From assembly GCF_000746525.1 (NCBI RefSeq), contig NZ_CP009048.1, positions 1,214,501 through 1,278,500 on the forward strand: a DNA stretch of 64,000 nt. Direction: 5' to 3'. The notes beneath the pieces were generated by a model, which was given only the letters and a program-made list of their open reading frames with translations, ran no database searches and was not told where the DNA came from. Below, piece after piece: positions 27,914 through 38,291 of the stretch. Position numbers and translations under genes: made by a program. This stretch comes from Pseudomonas alkylphenolica. GTDB lineage: Bacteria > Pseudomonadota > Gammaproteobacteria > Pseudomonadales > Pseudomonadaceae. The number at the start of each line of letters is the position of its first letter. Positions within the stretch are counted from its first letter, which is position 1.

Positions 27914-30900
27914 ATGACCTCAAATCTGATCCCTGCAGATTCCATTGATGCCCTGATCGCCAAGCGCCTGCCTGCCTGGCTGAGCAGCGCCACGAGCGAT
28001 CAGTTGCATGCCCTTCATCGTGCCTTGGGCAAGCAGCAAGTCAGTGAGCAACAACTGCACCAGCTGCTTGGCTCTATTCCGGCGCTGGACGACTTTGCCG
28101 CGCCATTGCTGGACGCGGCCCTGCGCAGTAGCCATCGGTTGAGCACCAATGTGCGCACCAGCCGAGTGCGGGTGACACAAGAGGTGTTCCTGCCTCCGGT
28201 TGTCATCAGTGCACCTGCGCCAAAATACACCCGTATATCGTCGCGGCGGCTGTTGGCTGCGGCATTGCACAATTATACGGATGAGGAAACCCGGCCCCGG
28301 GCGTTCACTCAAGTGACGCTGCTCGACGCTTCAGGAACGCCTTTACCCATTGCGTTCGAAGATTTTGCCCGGCTGTGCCGGCAACTGGATGTAGGCGGCA
28401 AATACCAGGCAGTCTTGCGTGAGCATCTGGTGCCGGCGGACTTGCCCGGTAGCGTGCCCGGTCAGGCTCGGCGACGCATCGAGGACATGTTGGAAGAAGC
28501 GCAACGGGCGCAGTTGGAAGTCACGGTGCGACTGGCTGCGCTAAAAGGACATATCGGCCCCCGCAGCTACCTGCAGATGCTGCCGGTCATCGCTCCCAAA
28601 CCTGTCGTTCCGGCCGATTCCGCAGTATTGGTGTATCGCCAGTTGTTTGTATTGGGCGTGCGCATCAACGGCGTTGTGGTGGTGGAGGTTCGCGAACCGA
28701 CCAGTGATGCAGCTCTGCAAGGCCTCATCGTGTGGATCCCGGACGATCCGCAGCAACCGCTGCAGGAGCATGCATCATGGCGGGCCTTCTACCAAGTGTT
28801 GGGCTTACGTCTTCGCGCCCCGGACTATGCGGCTTTTTTCACCCGCTTCATCAGCGAGCGGGATCGCGTTGCCTTTTCCACCACGTTGAACGGGTTGCTT
28901 GCTTCCAGCGACGGCAAATTGCCGCTTGAGCTCGATGGGCGTGATTTCGCCATCGAAGGCCCCTTGTTTGCCTATCTGCGTCGATTGCGAATAGAAAAAA
29001 TCCTCGACGACGCTCGAGTAATGGCCGTGCCAACCGGGGATGAAGACGCCGAGTCGCGACGCAAAAGGCTGGAGGGGTACGAAAACCTTGGTCTGACTTT
29101 ATTGAATCTGGCGGGGTTGCTGGTCCCGGGGGTGGGAGAGGTGATGCTCGGAGTCGCGGTCCTGCAGGTCGCCAATGAAGTCTATGAGGGCTATCAGGAT
29201 TGGCAGCTGGGGGATCGCCAGGCGGCATTGGCGCATATGTTCGGTGTTGCTGAAAATGTGGTGCTCGGCGCTACGGTAGCGGCGGGCGCCTCTGCCGTGG
29301 GCAAACTGCTGGAGCGGGTGGCCTTCGTCGACGGCCTTTCGCCGCTTTACACCGATGCCGGTCACTTGAAACTCAGTACGGGCGAGATGGCGACCTATCG
29401 GGTCAAGAATGTCGGATTGAAAGTCGGCCAGCACACGCAGCGCAAAGGTCAACAGCATTTACGCCTGCATGAAGGGACGTACCAGGTACAGGGCAGTGAG
29501 CTCAGCGGGACACTACGAATTCGCCATCCACAGCACAGCGATGTGTCGGGTCCCTTGCTTGAGCATAACGGTGCGGGTGGCTGGCGCCATGTGCTGGAAC
29601 TGCCACAGGAATGGGCTGGTGCCACCCATCTGTTGCAACGGCTGGGCTCAAGCCTGGCTGATATGACGGACGATGAGGCCCAGACCGTGCTGGAAAGCAC
29701 CGGCTTCGACGAGTCACGGTTGCGCCGTCTGCATCTGGAGAATGCACCTGCGCCGGCGCGGTTGCAGGACGCTATGGAGCGTTACCGGTTGCATCAGCAA
29801 TTTCCTGAGGTGCGGGGTGAGGCATTTGAAACGCTGGTGGCATCCCGGCAGATGCTGGAGCAGGCCTCAGTCGCCGTGCTACGGCGTGACTTTGCGGGCC
29901 TGTCGATACGCGGCGCAACGGAAATCGTCGAGCAGATCGATAGTCATCAGGTCGAGCAGATGCTCAGTACCAGACGGGTTCCGTTGGCCCTGGCCGAAAG
30001 AGCGCGCTGGTACATACGCGACAGTCGTCTTGACCGCGCCTGTGCTGGTTTGCGTCAACCCCAGGCAGCCACTGCCGACACGGAAAAGCTGGCGTTGGGG
30101 CTTATCGACCACCTGGCACCCTGGCCCGACTCGGTGAGGATCGAAGTACGTGTTGACCATCCCGCTGGCGCATTGCAGGCGCAAATAGGTTCGGAAAAGG
30201 CTGAACAGGTCATGTGCGTTGTCAGGGGCGACAAGGGCTACGGCATCCATGACGCATCAGGACGGCTGCTGCCTATGGCCGCGGAGACAGACGGCCTGGC
30301 AGAAGCCCTGTTGCTGAGCTTGGACGAAGGGCAGAAGGTGGCGCTCGGCGGCCCGCTGCTTGGCAAAAAAAGCTTGAGCGATGCACTGGTGAAGCAGGCC
30401 AGTAGCGATCGCGAACTGGTCTCGCGACTGATCGGCCAGGCGCCGATCGGAGGAGGTGTGCGACCGCCGCTGCGTTTTGGCGACGGACGTCTTGGCTATC
30501 CGCTCAGCGGTCGTGGTACAGGCAGCCGTGTGGCGATCAGGCGTGCCATCCGCCAGGTGTTCCCGACGCTGGACGATTACCAGTTGCACCATTATCTGTT
30601 GGCGCTGGAGCAACGCGAGGTCGCTCTTTGGGAGCACACTCATCAGTTGCACAGTCAGCTGGCGCGTTTGCGCGTAGTGCTTCGGCAGTGGCGCGAAGAG
30701 CACGGTAGTGCTCTGGATTTACTCAGGCGCCAGCGGGTATCCGATAAATTGCGTCGTTGCTGGCGGCGCAAGGGGGAGACGCTTGAGGATGGCGGTTACT
30801 CACTGGAAATCGAAGGCGAACGTGTCGGTCGGCTACCCTCGCTCCCGGAGGATGTGGACTTCGGGCATGTGACCCGTCTTAAGCTGCGCAATATGAATCT

Positions 30901-32311
30901 TTCGGCGCTTGATGCCGACTTCCTGCCGCGTTTTCCAAGGCTGGTTTCACTTGATCTACGTGACAACCAGCTTTCGACCCTTCCAGCAGGCATCGAGCAA
31001 CTCAGTGCATTGAGGTGGTTGCGTCTGAGCAACAACCAGATCGTCATGAGTAACGCAGCAAATCTGCGTCTGCGGGCATTGACCAACCTGCAGCAGCTTG
31101 ACCTTGGGCACAATCCACTGGGTGTGGCACCCGATGTAAGTGCGCTGGTGCACCTGCGGGATTTGAGCCTGCGCGCCACCGGTCTGAGCGAGTTTCCGGC
31201 AAGGGTCCAGCAGTTGCCCTGGCGAGGGCTTACCGACATGCGCGACAACCAGCTGCGTCAGTTGAATCAGGAACTCCATGGTTTGCGGTTGCGGGTAGAG
31301 CGTGTGTCTTTGCACGACAATCCGCTGGATACAGCCAGTGAGCAGTTTCTCGGCGAGGCGTCGACTTCATCCAGCGCATCGAACTCTGGCGTTAGTCATA
31401 ACCTCTCGTTCCGTCATCAACTGGTGCAGGAAGCCGAGCGGGAGCGTTGGTTGGTCGGCTCTACCGGCGCGCTGCGCGTCCAGCGAGATGCCCGGTGGCT
31501 TGCCCTGAAAGAGGAGCCAGGGTCGGAGGGTTTCTTCCGTTTTCTTCGCGACTTTGCGCAATCCTCTGATTTTCAGCGGCACCCGCTCTACTACAGGATG
31601 CGCATGTGGCAGGTCATGGATGCTTGTTACGAGAACAGTGAGGTGCGTGAACAGCTGTTCCTCCTGGCTGGTGGCAGGCGTACCTGCGAAGACCGATTGC
31701 TGTTGATCGTCAGTCAGATGCAGGTCCGGGTGATTATCCATCAACAGACCGCAGGCTTGTCCCTGGCGCAGAGTGAAGTGCCATTGATGCAGGTGGGGCG
31801 CTCGCTGTTCCGCCTTGATCAGGTCGACTCGATTGCCGCCCAACGGATTCGGGAGCTGCGTGCCAGCGGATGGCTGAGCGGTGGTGGTGAAGTCGACGAC
31901 ATTGAGGTCTACCTCACCTATCGGCTCAGACTGGCTCGTACGCTTGGATTGCCAGGGCAGCCGAGCAGCATGCATTACGAGGCTTACAGTGGCGTGACGG
32001 CTGCAGATCTGAATAACGCGAGGGTGGCCGTGTTGCTGGCCGAGACCAACGATAGCCTGGCAGAGGCCTTGGCCGGTCGTGATTTTTGGCAGGAACACCT
32101 GCGCGGCACTTACCTCAATCGTTTTACGGCGCTGGTTGATGCATACCAGGTGCCTTTAGCGGATTACTGGGTGCAAGTCGAGGCTGGGGAAATCAGCGAG
32201 CAGGCCTACCTGGAGCAAAGCAGGGCCTTGATGCATGAACTCAACGTAGCTGAGCGGGAGCTGTTTCTGGAGTTGACCCGGGAAGCCTATGTGCGCTGGC
32301 CGATCCAGTAG
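27914..32311 (+). CDS. LRR protein with C-terminal NEL-type E3 ubiquitin ligase domain
   Basis: A 1465-residue protein with no signal peptide. Residues 1 to about 950 resemble the large N-terminal region found in Pseudomonas proteins annotated as dermonecrotic-toxin-domain/NEL proteins, with a hydrophobic Gly-rich stretch at about 390-460 (LLNLAGLLVPGVGEVMLGV). About 985-1135 holds leucine-rich repeats (LVSLDLRDNQLSTLPAGIEQL and relatives). About 1160-1465 matches the IpaH/SspH/SlrP NEL domain, including the catalytic-site motif CED (Cys1258, Asp1260) followed by RLLLIVSQMQ. NEL enzymes are bacterial effectors that ubiquitinate host proteins. No secretion apparatus or chaperone gene is nearby; the delivery route and target are unknown. 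The ribosome site before ATG 27914 is weak. Confidence 0.85.
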   Translation: MTSNLIPADSIDALIAKRLPAWLSSATSDQLHALHRALGKQQVSEQQLHQLLGSIPALDDFAAPLLDAALRSSHRLSTNVRTSRVRVTQEVFLPPVVISAPAPKYTRISSRRLLAAALHNYTDEETRPRAFTQVTLLDASGTPLPIAFEDFARLCRQLDVGGKYQAVLREHLVPADLPGSVPGQARRRIEDMLEEAQRAQLEVTVRLAALKGHIGPRSYLQMLPVIAPKPVVPADSAVLVYRQLFVLGVRINGVVVVEVREPTSDAALQGLIVWIPDDPQQPLQEHASWRAFYQVLGLRLRAPDYAAFFTRFISERDRVAFSTTLNGLLASSDGKLPLELDGRDFAIEGPLFAYLRRLRIEKILDDARVMAVPTGDEDAESRRKRLEGYENLGLTLLNLAGLLVPGVGEVMLGVAVLQVANEVYEGYQDWQLGDRQAALAHMFGVAENVVLGATVAAGASAVGKLLERVAFVDGLSPLYTDAGHLKLSTGEMATYRVKNVGLKVGQHTQRKGQQHLRLHEGTYQVQGSELSGTLRIRHPQHSDVSGPLLEHNGAGGWRHVLELPQEWAGATHLLQRLGSSLADMTDDEAQTVLESTGFDESRLRRLHLENAPAPARLQDAMERYRLHQQFPEVRGEAFETLVASRQMLEQASVAVLRRDFAGLSIRGATEIVEQIDSHQVEQMLSTRRVPLALAERARWYIRDSRLDRACAGLRQPQAATADTEKLALGLIDHLAPWPDSVRIEVRVDHPAGALQAQIGSEKAEQVMCVVRGDKGYGIHDASGRLLPMAAETDGLAEALLLSLDEGQKVALGGPLLGKKSLSDALVKQASSDRELVSRLIGQAPIGGGVRPPLRFGDGRLGYPLSGRGTGSRVAIRRAIRQVFPTLDDYQLHHYLLALEQREVALWEHTHQLHSQLARLRVVLRQWREEHGSALDLLRRQRVSDKLRRCWRRKGETLEDGGYSLEIEGERVGRLPSLPEDVDFGHVTRLKLRNMNLSALDADFLPRFPRLVSLDLRDNQLSTLPAGIEQLSALRWLRLSNNQIVMSNAANLRLRALTNLQQLDLGHNPLGVAPDVSALVHLRDLSLRATGLSEFPARVQQLPWRGLTDMRDNQLRQLNQELHGLRLRVERVSLHDNPLDTASEQFLGEASTSSSASNSGVSHNLSFRHQLVQEAERERWLVGSTGALRVQRDARWLALKEEPGSEGFFRFLRDFAQSSDFQRHPLYYRMRMWQVMDACYENSEVREQLFLLAGGRRTCEDRLLLIVSQMQVRVIIHQQTAGLSLAQSEVPLMQVGRSLFRLDQVDSIAAQRIRELRASGWLSGGGEVDDIEVYLTYRLRLARTLGLPGQPSSMHYEAYSGVTAADLNNARVAVLLAETNDSLAEALAGRDFWQEHLRGTYLNRFTALVDAYQVPLADYWVQVEAGEISEQAYLEQSRALMHELNVAERELFLELTREAYVRWPIQ

Positions 32312-32317
32312 GGATAA

Positions 32318-32341
32318 GCCGGGCCGCCGCAGCGGCCCGGC
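32318..32341. terminator. GC hairpin between convergent NEL and glpD genes
   Basis: GCCGGGCCGC pairs perfectly with GCGGCCCGGC (10 bp, 4-nt loop), 6 nt after the NEL stop and 15 nt beyond the glpD stop. No T-tract is present on either strand. Confidence 0.6.
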
Positions 32342-32356
32342 CCTGTCACGCGGACT

Positions 32357-33895
32357 TCAGGCCGCCTGCACGCGCGCTCGATTCAATTCCAGGCGCTGGA
32401 GGTATTCCCGCAGTGCCTGTTGCTCCGCAGCTGTAGTGAACAAGCCCAGCTTGCTGCGGCGCCAGAGAATGTCATCGGCGCTGACAGCCCACTCTTCGTT
32501 GCACAGATAGTCCACCTCACGGGTGAACAAGCCGCCGCCAATGGCGTCGCCCAGGTCTGCCGGGCCTTGTACGCCTTCGAGCAGGCGCCAGACGCGGCTG
32601 CCATAAGTGAGGGCCCAGCGCTTGGCGATTTCTGCCGGCAGCCAGCCACAACGGGCGAGGATGGCGTCGGTCAAGGCTTGCGGAGTGGTCATGTCTTCGC
32701 CACCCGGCAGTGGTGCGCTGGCCGTCCAGCTGCCGCGCATCTGGGTGAAGAACGGCGCGAGCTGGGCCATGGCCGATTCGGCCAGCTTGCGGTAGGTGGT
32801 CAGCTTGCCGCCGAACACCGACAGCAACGGCGCTTCGCCGGTGCTGGAGGAGAGTGCCAGGGTGTAGTCGCGGGTCACCGCCGACGGGTTGTCGGATTCG
32901 TCATTGCACAGCGGGCGCACACCGGCGTAGGTGTGCAGGATATCGGCGCGGCTGAGCTGATGATTGAAGTGCTCGTTGACCACTTTGAGCAGGTAGTCGG
33001 TTTCGCCTTCAGTGATTGCGACTTTGGCCGGGTCGCCGGTGTATTCGCGGTCAGTGGTGCCGATCAGGGTGAAGCGCTCCAGGTACGGAATGGCGAACAC
33101 GATCCGCTGGTCTTCGTTCTGCAGGATATAGGCATGCTCGCCGTCGTACAGTTTCGGCACGATCAGGTGGCTGCCCTGGATCAGGCGAATGCCGTATGGC
33201 GCGTCGAGCTTGAGGTCATCCTGGATGAATTTGGCTACCCAAGGGCCGGCGGCATTGATCAGGGCGCGGGCCTTGATCGACTGCTGGCTGCCGTCAGCAT
33301 GTTCCAGCAGTACATTCCATACGCCATCGACACGCTGTGCGCTGACACAACGCGTACGGGTACGAATGTCTGCCCCGTGCTCACGGGCGGCCATGGCGTT
33401 GAGTACCACCAGGCGGGCGTCGTCCACGGCGCAATCGGCGTATTCGAAACCGCGGGTAATCGCCGGTTTGAGCGGGTTGCCCGGACCGAAACGCAGGCCG
33501 CGTGAGGCACCGAGTTGCTTGCGCTTGCCCAGGTGATCGTAAAGGAACAGGCCGGCACGGATCATCCAGGCCGGACGCAGGTGTGGGCGGTGCGGGAGGA
33601 CGAAACGCATCGGTTTGACGATGTGCGGGGCTTTGGCCAGCAGGACTTCACGCTCGGCCAGGGCTTCGCGCACCAGGCGGAATTCGTAGTGTTCCAGGTA
33701 GCGCAGGCCGCCGTGAATCAGCTTGCTGCTAGCCGACGAGGTGTGGCTGGCGAGGTCGTCTTTTTCGCAGAGGAACACAGACAGGCCGCGACCGGCCGCA
33801 TCGGCGGCGATACCCACACCGTTGATGCCACCGCCGATAACGGCGAGGTCATAGATATCGGCAAGGGCGGGCGATGACAAGCTGGATTGCGGCAC
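32357..33895 (-). CDS. glpD: GlpD, aerobic glycerol-3-phosphate dehydrogenase
   Basis: A 512-residue FAD enzyme bound to the inner membrane that oxidises sn-glycerol-3-phosphate to dihydroxyacetone phosphate and passes electrons to ubiquinone. The FAD-binding VIGGGINGVGIAADAAGRG lies near residue 20; SSASSKLIHGGLRYLE and FGGKLTTYRKLAE are family motifs. The GTG at 33895 is chosen because GAGGAA lies 7 nt upstream and the length then equals the usual 512; the in-frame ATG at 33937 would add 14 residues and overlap the operator. Confidence 0.93.
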   Translation of the reverse strand: MPQSSLSSPALADIYDLAVIGGGINGVGIAADAAGRGLSVFLCEKDDLASHTSSASSKLIHGGLRYLEHYEFRLVREALAEREVLLAKAPHIVKPMRFVLPHRPHLRPAWMIRAGLFLYDHLGKRKQLGASRGLRFGPGNPLKPAITRGFEYADCAVDDARLVVLNAMAAREHGADIRTRTRCVSAQRVDGVWNVLLEHADGSQQSIKARALINAAGPWVAKFIQDDLKLDAPYGIRLIQGSHLIVPKLYDGEHAYILQNEDQRIVFAIPYLERFTLIGTTDREYTGDPAKVAITEGETDYLLKVVNEHFNHQLSRADILHTYAGVRPLCNDESDNPSAVTRDYTLALSSSTGEAPLLSVFGGKLTTYRKLAESAMAQLAPFFTQMRGSWTASAPLPGGEDMTTPQALTDAILARCGWLPAEIAKRWALTYGSRVWRLLEGVQGPADLGDAIGGGLFTREVDYLCNEEWAVSADDILWRRSKLGLFTTAAEQQALREYLQRLELNRARVQAA

Positions 33896-33923
33896 GGGAG
33901 GCTTCCTCAAAGACTTTCTAACA

Positions 33924-33953
33924 TCGAATTTGAACATTTATGTTCATTTTCGA
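33924..33953. promoter_or_regulatory. Large GlpR-operator-like palindrome before glpD
   Basis: TCGAATTTGAACAT and its inverted partner ATGTTCATTTTCGA (2 mismatches over 14) form a 30-nt palindrome, 29 nt upstream of the glpD GTG. The TCGAA..TGAAC unit resembles the E. coli GlpR operator but with a 4-nt instead of 5-nt spacer, and recurs before glpF. The -10 region should overlap, consistent with repression. Confidence 0.6.
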
Positions 33954-34022
33954 AAATACTAGCGCAACAGAATGCTGCCTGCCAGTCGCTTTCCATAGAA
34001 AATACTGATCGGATGACAATTA

Positions 34023-34042
34023 AATGAAAAATAACGAACATT
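34023..34042 (-). promoter_or_regulatory. Second GlpR-like site downstream of glpR
   Basis: Read leftward, AATGTTCGTTATTT fits the first 14 positions of the E. coli GlpR operator consensus; the remaining TGAACA half does not fit. It sits 37 nt after the glpR stop, about 70 nt upstream of the glpD palindrome, and may help repression of glpD. Confidence 0.4.
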
Positions 34043-34078
34043 TTCGCTGCCACCGTTGCGGTGGCAGCCGTTACAGAC

Positions 34079-34834
34079 TCAGACCACTTCCAGGCGAATC
34101 TTGTACTGATTGAGCAGCTGAGTGAGGGCGGGCACCGGCGCCTGGTCGGTGACCAGGCAATCGATCAGGCTGATCGAGCCCAGGCGCACCATGGCGTTGC
34201 GTCCGAACTTGCTGGAGTCGGCGGCGAGGATCACCTGACGGGCATTGGCAATGATCGCCTGGGAAACCCGTACTTCCTGATAGTCGAAATCCAGCAGGCT
34301 GCCGTCTTCGTCGATGCCGCTGATACCGACCAGGGCGAAATCGACCTTGAACTGGTTGATGAAGTCGACACTGGCCTGGCCCACCACACCACCGTCTCGG
34401 CGTACGTTGCCACCGGCCAGCAGCACTTCGAAATCATCCTTGGCGCTGAGGATCGAGGCCACGTGCAGGTTGTTGGTGATGATCTTCAGGTGGTTGTGAT
34501 TGAGCAGGGCGCGGGCGATGGATTCGGTGGTGGTGCCGATGTTGATGAACAACGAGGCGTGGTCAGGAATCTGTGCGGCGATGGCTTCGGCGATCCGCTG
34601 CTTCTCGTCGCGCATCTGATCGGCGCGCATGGCGTAGGCGGTGTTCTCGATGCTGGAATCATAGGCGGCACCACCGTGGTAGCGGCGCAGCAGATTGACT
34701 TCGGCAAGCTGGTTGATATCACGGCGGATGGTTTGCGGGGTGACGACGAACAACTGCGCCATTTCTTCGATACTGACATAGCCGCGTTCGCGGACCAGTT
34801 CGAGGATTTGTTGTTGGCGAGGGGGCAGATTCAT
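34079..34834 (-). CDS. glpR: GlpR, DeoR-family repressor of the glycerol regulon
   Basis: A 251-residue regulator. The N-terminal DeoR helix-turn-helix reads [35 protein letters not shown] (about 5-39). The C-terminal sugar-phosphate sensor domain follows, with [14 protein letters not shown] and the [19 protein letters not shown] region. The start at 34834 gives the family N-terminus MNLPPRQQ. Position between glpK and glpD supports the name; its inducer should be glycerol-3-phosphate. Confidence 0.92.
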   Translation of the reverse strand: MNLPPRQQQILELVRERGYVSIEEMAQLFVVTPQTIRRDINQLAEVNLLRRYHGGAAYDSSIENTAYAMRADQMRDEKQRIAEAIAAQIPDHASLFINIGTTTESIARALLNHNHLKIITNNLHVASILSAKDDFEVLLAGGNVRRDGGVVGQASVDFINQFKVDFALVGISGIDEDGSLLDFDYQEVRVSQAIIANARQVILAADSSKFGRNAMVRLGSISLIDCLVTDQAPVPALTQLLNQYKIRLEVV

Positions 34835-34910
34835 GGGCGGTCCTTTTGGGCTGCCAGGCAAATTGCGCCATGATGCCGGAGGAAATGGCTGGCGGCCAGT
34901 CGACCAAAGC

Positions 34911-34977
34911 GATCGTGGGGCAAGCCCGCTCCCACCGGGTGTTGATGATTCCCTGTGGGAGCGGGCTTGCCCCGCGA
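34911..34977. repeat. REP pair between glpK and glpR
   Basis: Two inverted REP units, 19 nt apart, fill the spacer after the glpK stop. The left copy has one base change (CGTGGGG for CGCGGGG). It may reduce read-through from glpFK into glpR. Confidence 0.9.
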
Positions 34978-34982
34978 AAGTC

Positions 34983-36548
<1,566 letters not shown>

Positions 36549-37400
36549 TCAGGATGCCTGGGTCTTGCCCTGAGGGTTGGCGTCGGTCTGGGGGCTCTCG
36601 CTCTCGGCAACCGGCAGGTTGCGGGCGATCACACCGCGGTACAGGGCGGCACCAAGGCTCGCCCCTATGATCGGCGCAAAAATCGGAATCAGGAAATAGG
36701 GAATGTCACGACCGCCAGTAAAGGCGACTTCGCCCCATCCGGCGAGGAATGTCATCAGCTTGGGCCCCAGATCACGGGCCGGGTTCATTGCAAAGCCGGT
36801 CAGCGGCCCCATGGCGCTGCCGATCACGGCAATCAACAGACCGATCAGTAACGGTGCCATGGCCCCGCGGGGCAGACCATTGTTGTCGTCGGTCAGGGCC
36901 ATGATCACCGCCATCAGTACGGCAGTGATGATCACCTCGACCAGAAATGCCTGGCCGGTGGACAGCGCCGGGTGTGGGTAGGTGGAGAACACTGAAGCCA
37001 GCTCAAGGCTGGCCTGGCTGCCACGAACCATGGCATGGGTTTGTTCGTAATCGAAGAACAGGTTGCTGTACAGCGTATAGACCAGCGCGGCGCCGCAGAA
37101 GGCCCCGGCGATCTGGGCGACGATGTAGAACGGTAATTTGTGCTTCTCGAACCCGGCGAACAGCCACAAGGCGATGCTCACTGCAGGGTTGAGGTGAGCG
37201 CCGGAGACCCCGGCGGTCAGGTAGATCGCCATGCTTACGCCGACGCCCCAGATGATGCTGATTTCCCACAGGCCGAAGCTGGCACCCGCGACTTTGAGCG
37301 CAGCCACGCAGCCGGTACCGAAAAAGATCAGCAGGGCGGTGCCGAGGAATTCGGCCATGCATTGGCTGGATAAGGTGGGTTGTCGCAGAGCTGTCGTCAT
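36549..37400 (-). CDS. glpF: GlpF, glycerol uptake facilitator
   Basis: A 283-residue aquaglyceroporin of the inner membrane with six membrane helices and two half-helices. The two NPA boxes are present: SGAHLNPAVS (about 70) and GFAMNPARDLGP (about 205), the Arg-Asp after the second being typical of glycerol channels. The C-terminal tail after about 260 is polar. It is first gene of a glpF-glpK operon. Confidence 0.95.
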   Translation of the reverse strand: MTTALRQPTLSSQCMAEFLGTALLIFFGTGCVAALKVAGASFGLWEISIIWGVGVSMAIYLTAGVSGAHLNPAVSIALWLFAGFEKHKLPFYIVAQIAGAFCGAALVYTLYSNLFFDYEQTHAMVRGSQASLELASVFSTYPHPALSTGQAFLVEVIITAVLMAVIMALTDDNNGLPRGAMAPLLIGLLIAVIGSAMGPLTGFAMNPARDLGPKLMTFLAGWGEVAFTGGRDIPYFLIPIFAPIIGASLGAALYRGVIARNLPVAESESPQTDANPQGKTQAS

Positions 37401-37562
37401 TCGTTACCTCGGTTTTTGTTGTTGTGAGGCGCAGTGAGCGCTCGACAAAAGCCCGACAGAAATCCCCATTTCGGTCAGGCAGGCGGCAAAAAACGCACCT
37501 GTTCGGTGCATTGCTATATTCAGAATCGAAAAAATATAGACAAGAAACGCTTATGTCAAAGG

Positions 37563-37584
37563 TCGAAAGTGAACTGGTGTTCAC
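37563..37584. promoter_or_regulatory. GlpR-like operator upstream of glpF
   Basis: TCGAAAGTGAAC-TGGT-GTTCAC contains the same TCGAA..TGAAC unit as the glpD palindrome and a perfect GTGAAC/GTTCAC inverted repeat. It lies about 165 nt upstream of the glpF start. The remaining 327-nt glpF-ybaK spacer has AT-rich promoter-like sequence (TATATT read leftward near 37535) and no further gene. Confidence 0.5.
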
Positions 37585-37727
37585 AAACTGACTATTGGCA
37601 ACGTGCTGATGCTGAATCGTTCCGGCGCCTGATTGGCTGGTTGAGGGTGAGGCTTAGTGGTTCGAGGAGGTCGTTTTGTCCTAAAGTAACCGGCGAAATG
37701 CTATTCACTTTCTGTTTGGAGTCCCGC

Positions 37728-38198
37728 ATGACCCCCGCCCTGGATCTGCTGAAAAAGCTTCGCGCCGAACATCACATTCACAGTTATGAACATGATCCCA
37801 AAGCGGCGTCCTACGGGCTCGAAGCCGCGGAGAAGCTCAATCTTGAGCCGGTGCGGGTGTTCAAGACCTTGCTGGCTAGCAGTGAAAAGGGTGAATTGCT
37901 GGTAGCGGTGGTCCCGGTGATCGGTAGTCTCGATCTGAAGGGCCTTGCCCACGCGGCCAGGGTGAAGAAATGCGAGATGGCCGATCCGGCAGCGGCCCAG
38001 CGTTCCACAGGCTACCTGTTGGGCGGGATCAGTCCGCTGGGCCAGAAGAAACGCCTGCGCACCTTTATTGATCAGTCCGCTCAATCTTTTGAAACGATTT
38101 TTGTCAGTGCCGGGCGGCGCGGGCTGGAAGTGGAGCTGGCGGCGGCGGTGCTGGCTGAACACACGCAGGCAACGTTCGCCGCCATCGCCCGCGACTGA
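37728..38198 (+). CDS. ybaK: YbaK/EbsC-family Cys-tRNA(Pro) deacylase
   Basis: A 156-residue trans-editing protein that hydrolyses Cys-tRNA(Pro), preventing cysteine misincorporation at proline codons. YEHDPKAASYGLEAAEKL and VFKTLLA (the essential-type Lys near residue 46) are YbaK hallmarks, as is GGISPLGQKKRLRTFID. The ATG at 37728 starts the family at its usual point; the open frame upstream is fortuitous. It lies in the same direction as phzF-like, 93 nt away. Confidence 0.88.
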   Translation: MTPALDLLKKLRAEHHIHSYEHDPKAASYGLEAAEKLNLEPVRVFKTLLASSEKGELLVAVVPVIGSLDLKGLAHAARVKKCEMADPAAAQRSTGYLLGGISPLGQKKRLRTFIDQSAQSFETIFVSAGRRGLEVELAAAVLAEHTQATFAAIARD

Positions 38199-38217
38199 CA
38201 ACTGTATGCTGAAAATC

Positions 38218-38290
38218 CGACGACTCTGTCTCTGTTAGCCACTGCCGGGTTACGGGCATGCTCACTGTCCCAGAACAGAGAGAGTCGTCG
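38218..38290 (+). promoter_or_regulatory. Long stem-loop occluding the phzF-like ribosome site
   Basis: The left arm at 38218-38236 and right arm AACAGAGAGAGTCGTCG (38274-38290) pair over 17 bp with one 2-nt bulge (GT on the left), around a 37-nt loop. The right arm ends 2 nt before the ATG at 38292 and contains the only purine-rich ribosome site (AGAGAGAG). It could also end ybaK transcripts, but there is no T-tract. Confidence 0.55.
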
Positions 38291-38291
38291 C

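Noticed and set aside
27581..32356. Genomic-island boundaries around the NEL gene
   Set aside because: No integrase, tRNA end, direct repeats or IS remnants were seen, and I recall an LRR-type gene at the same place in P. putida, so a recent insertion is not supported.
33896..33937. Upstream ATG at 33937 as the glpD start
   Set aside because: It would add 14 residues not found in the family, overlaps the putative GlpR palindrome and lacks a ribosome site, whereas the GTG at 33895 has GAGGAA 7 nt upstream.
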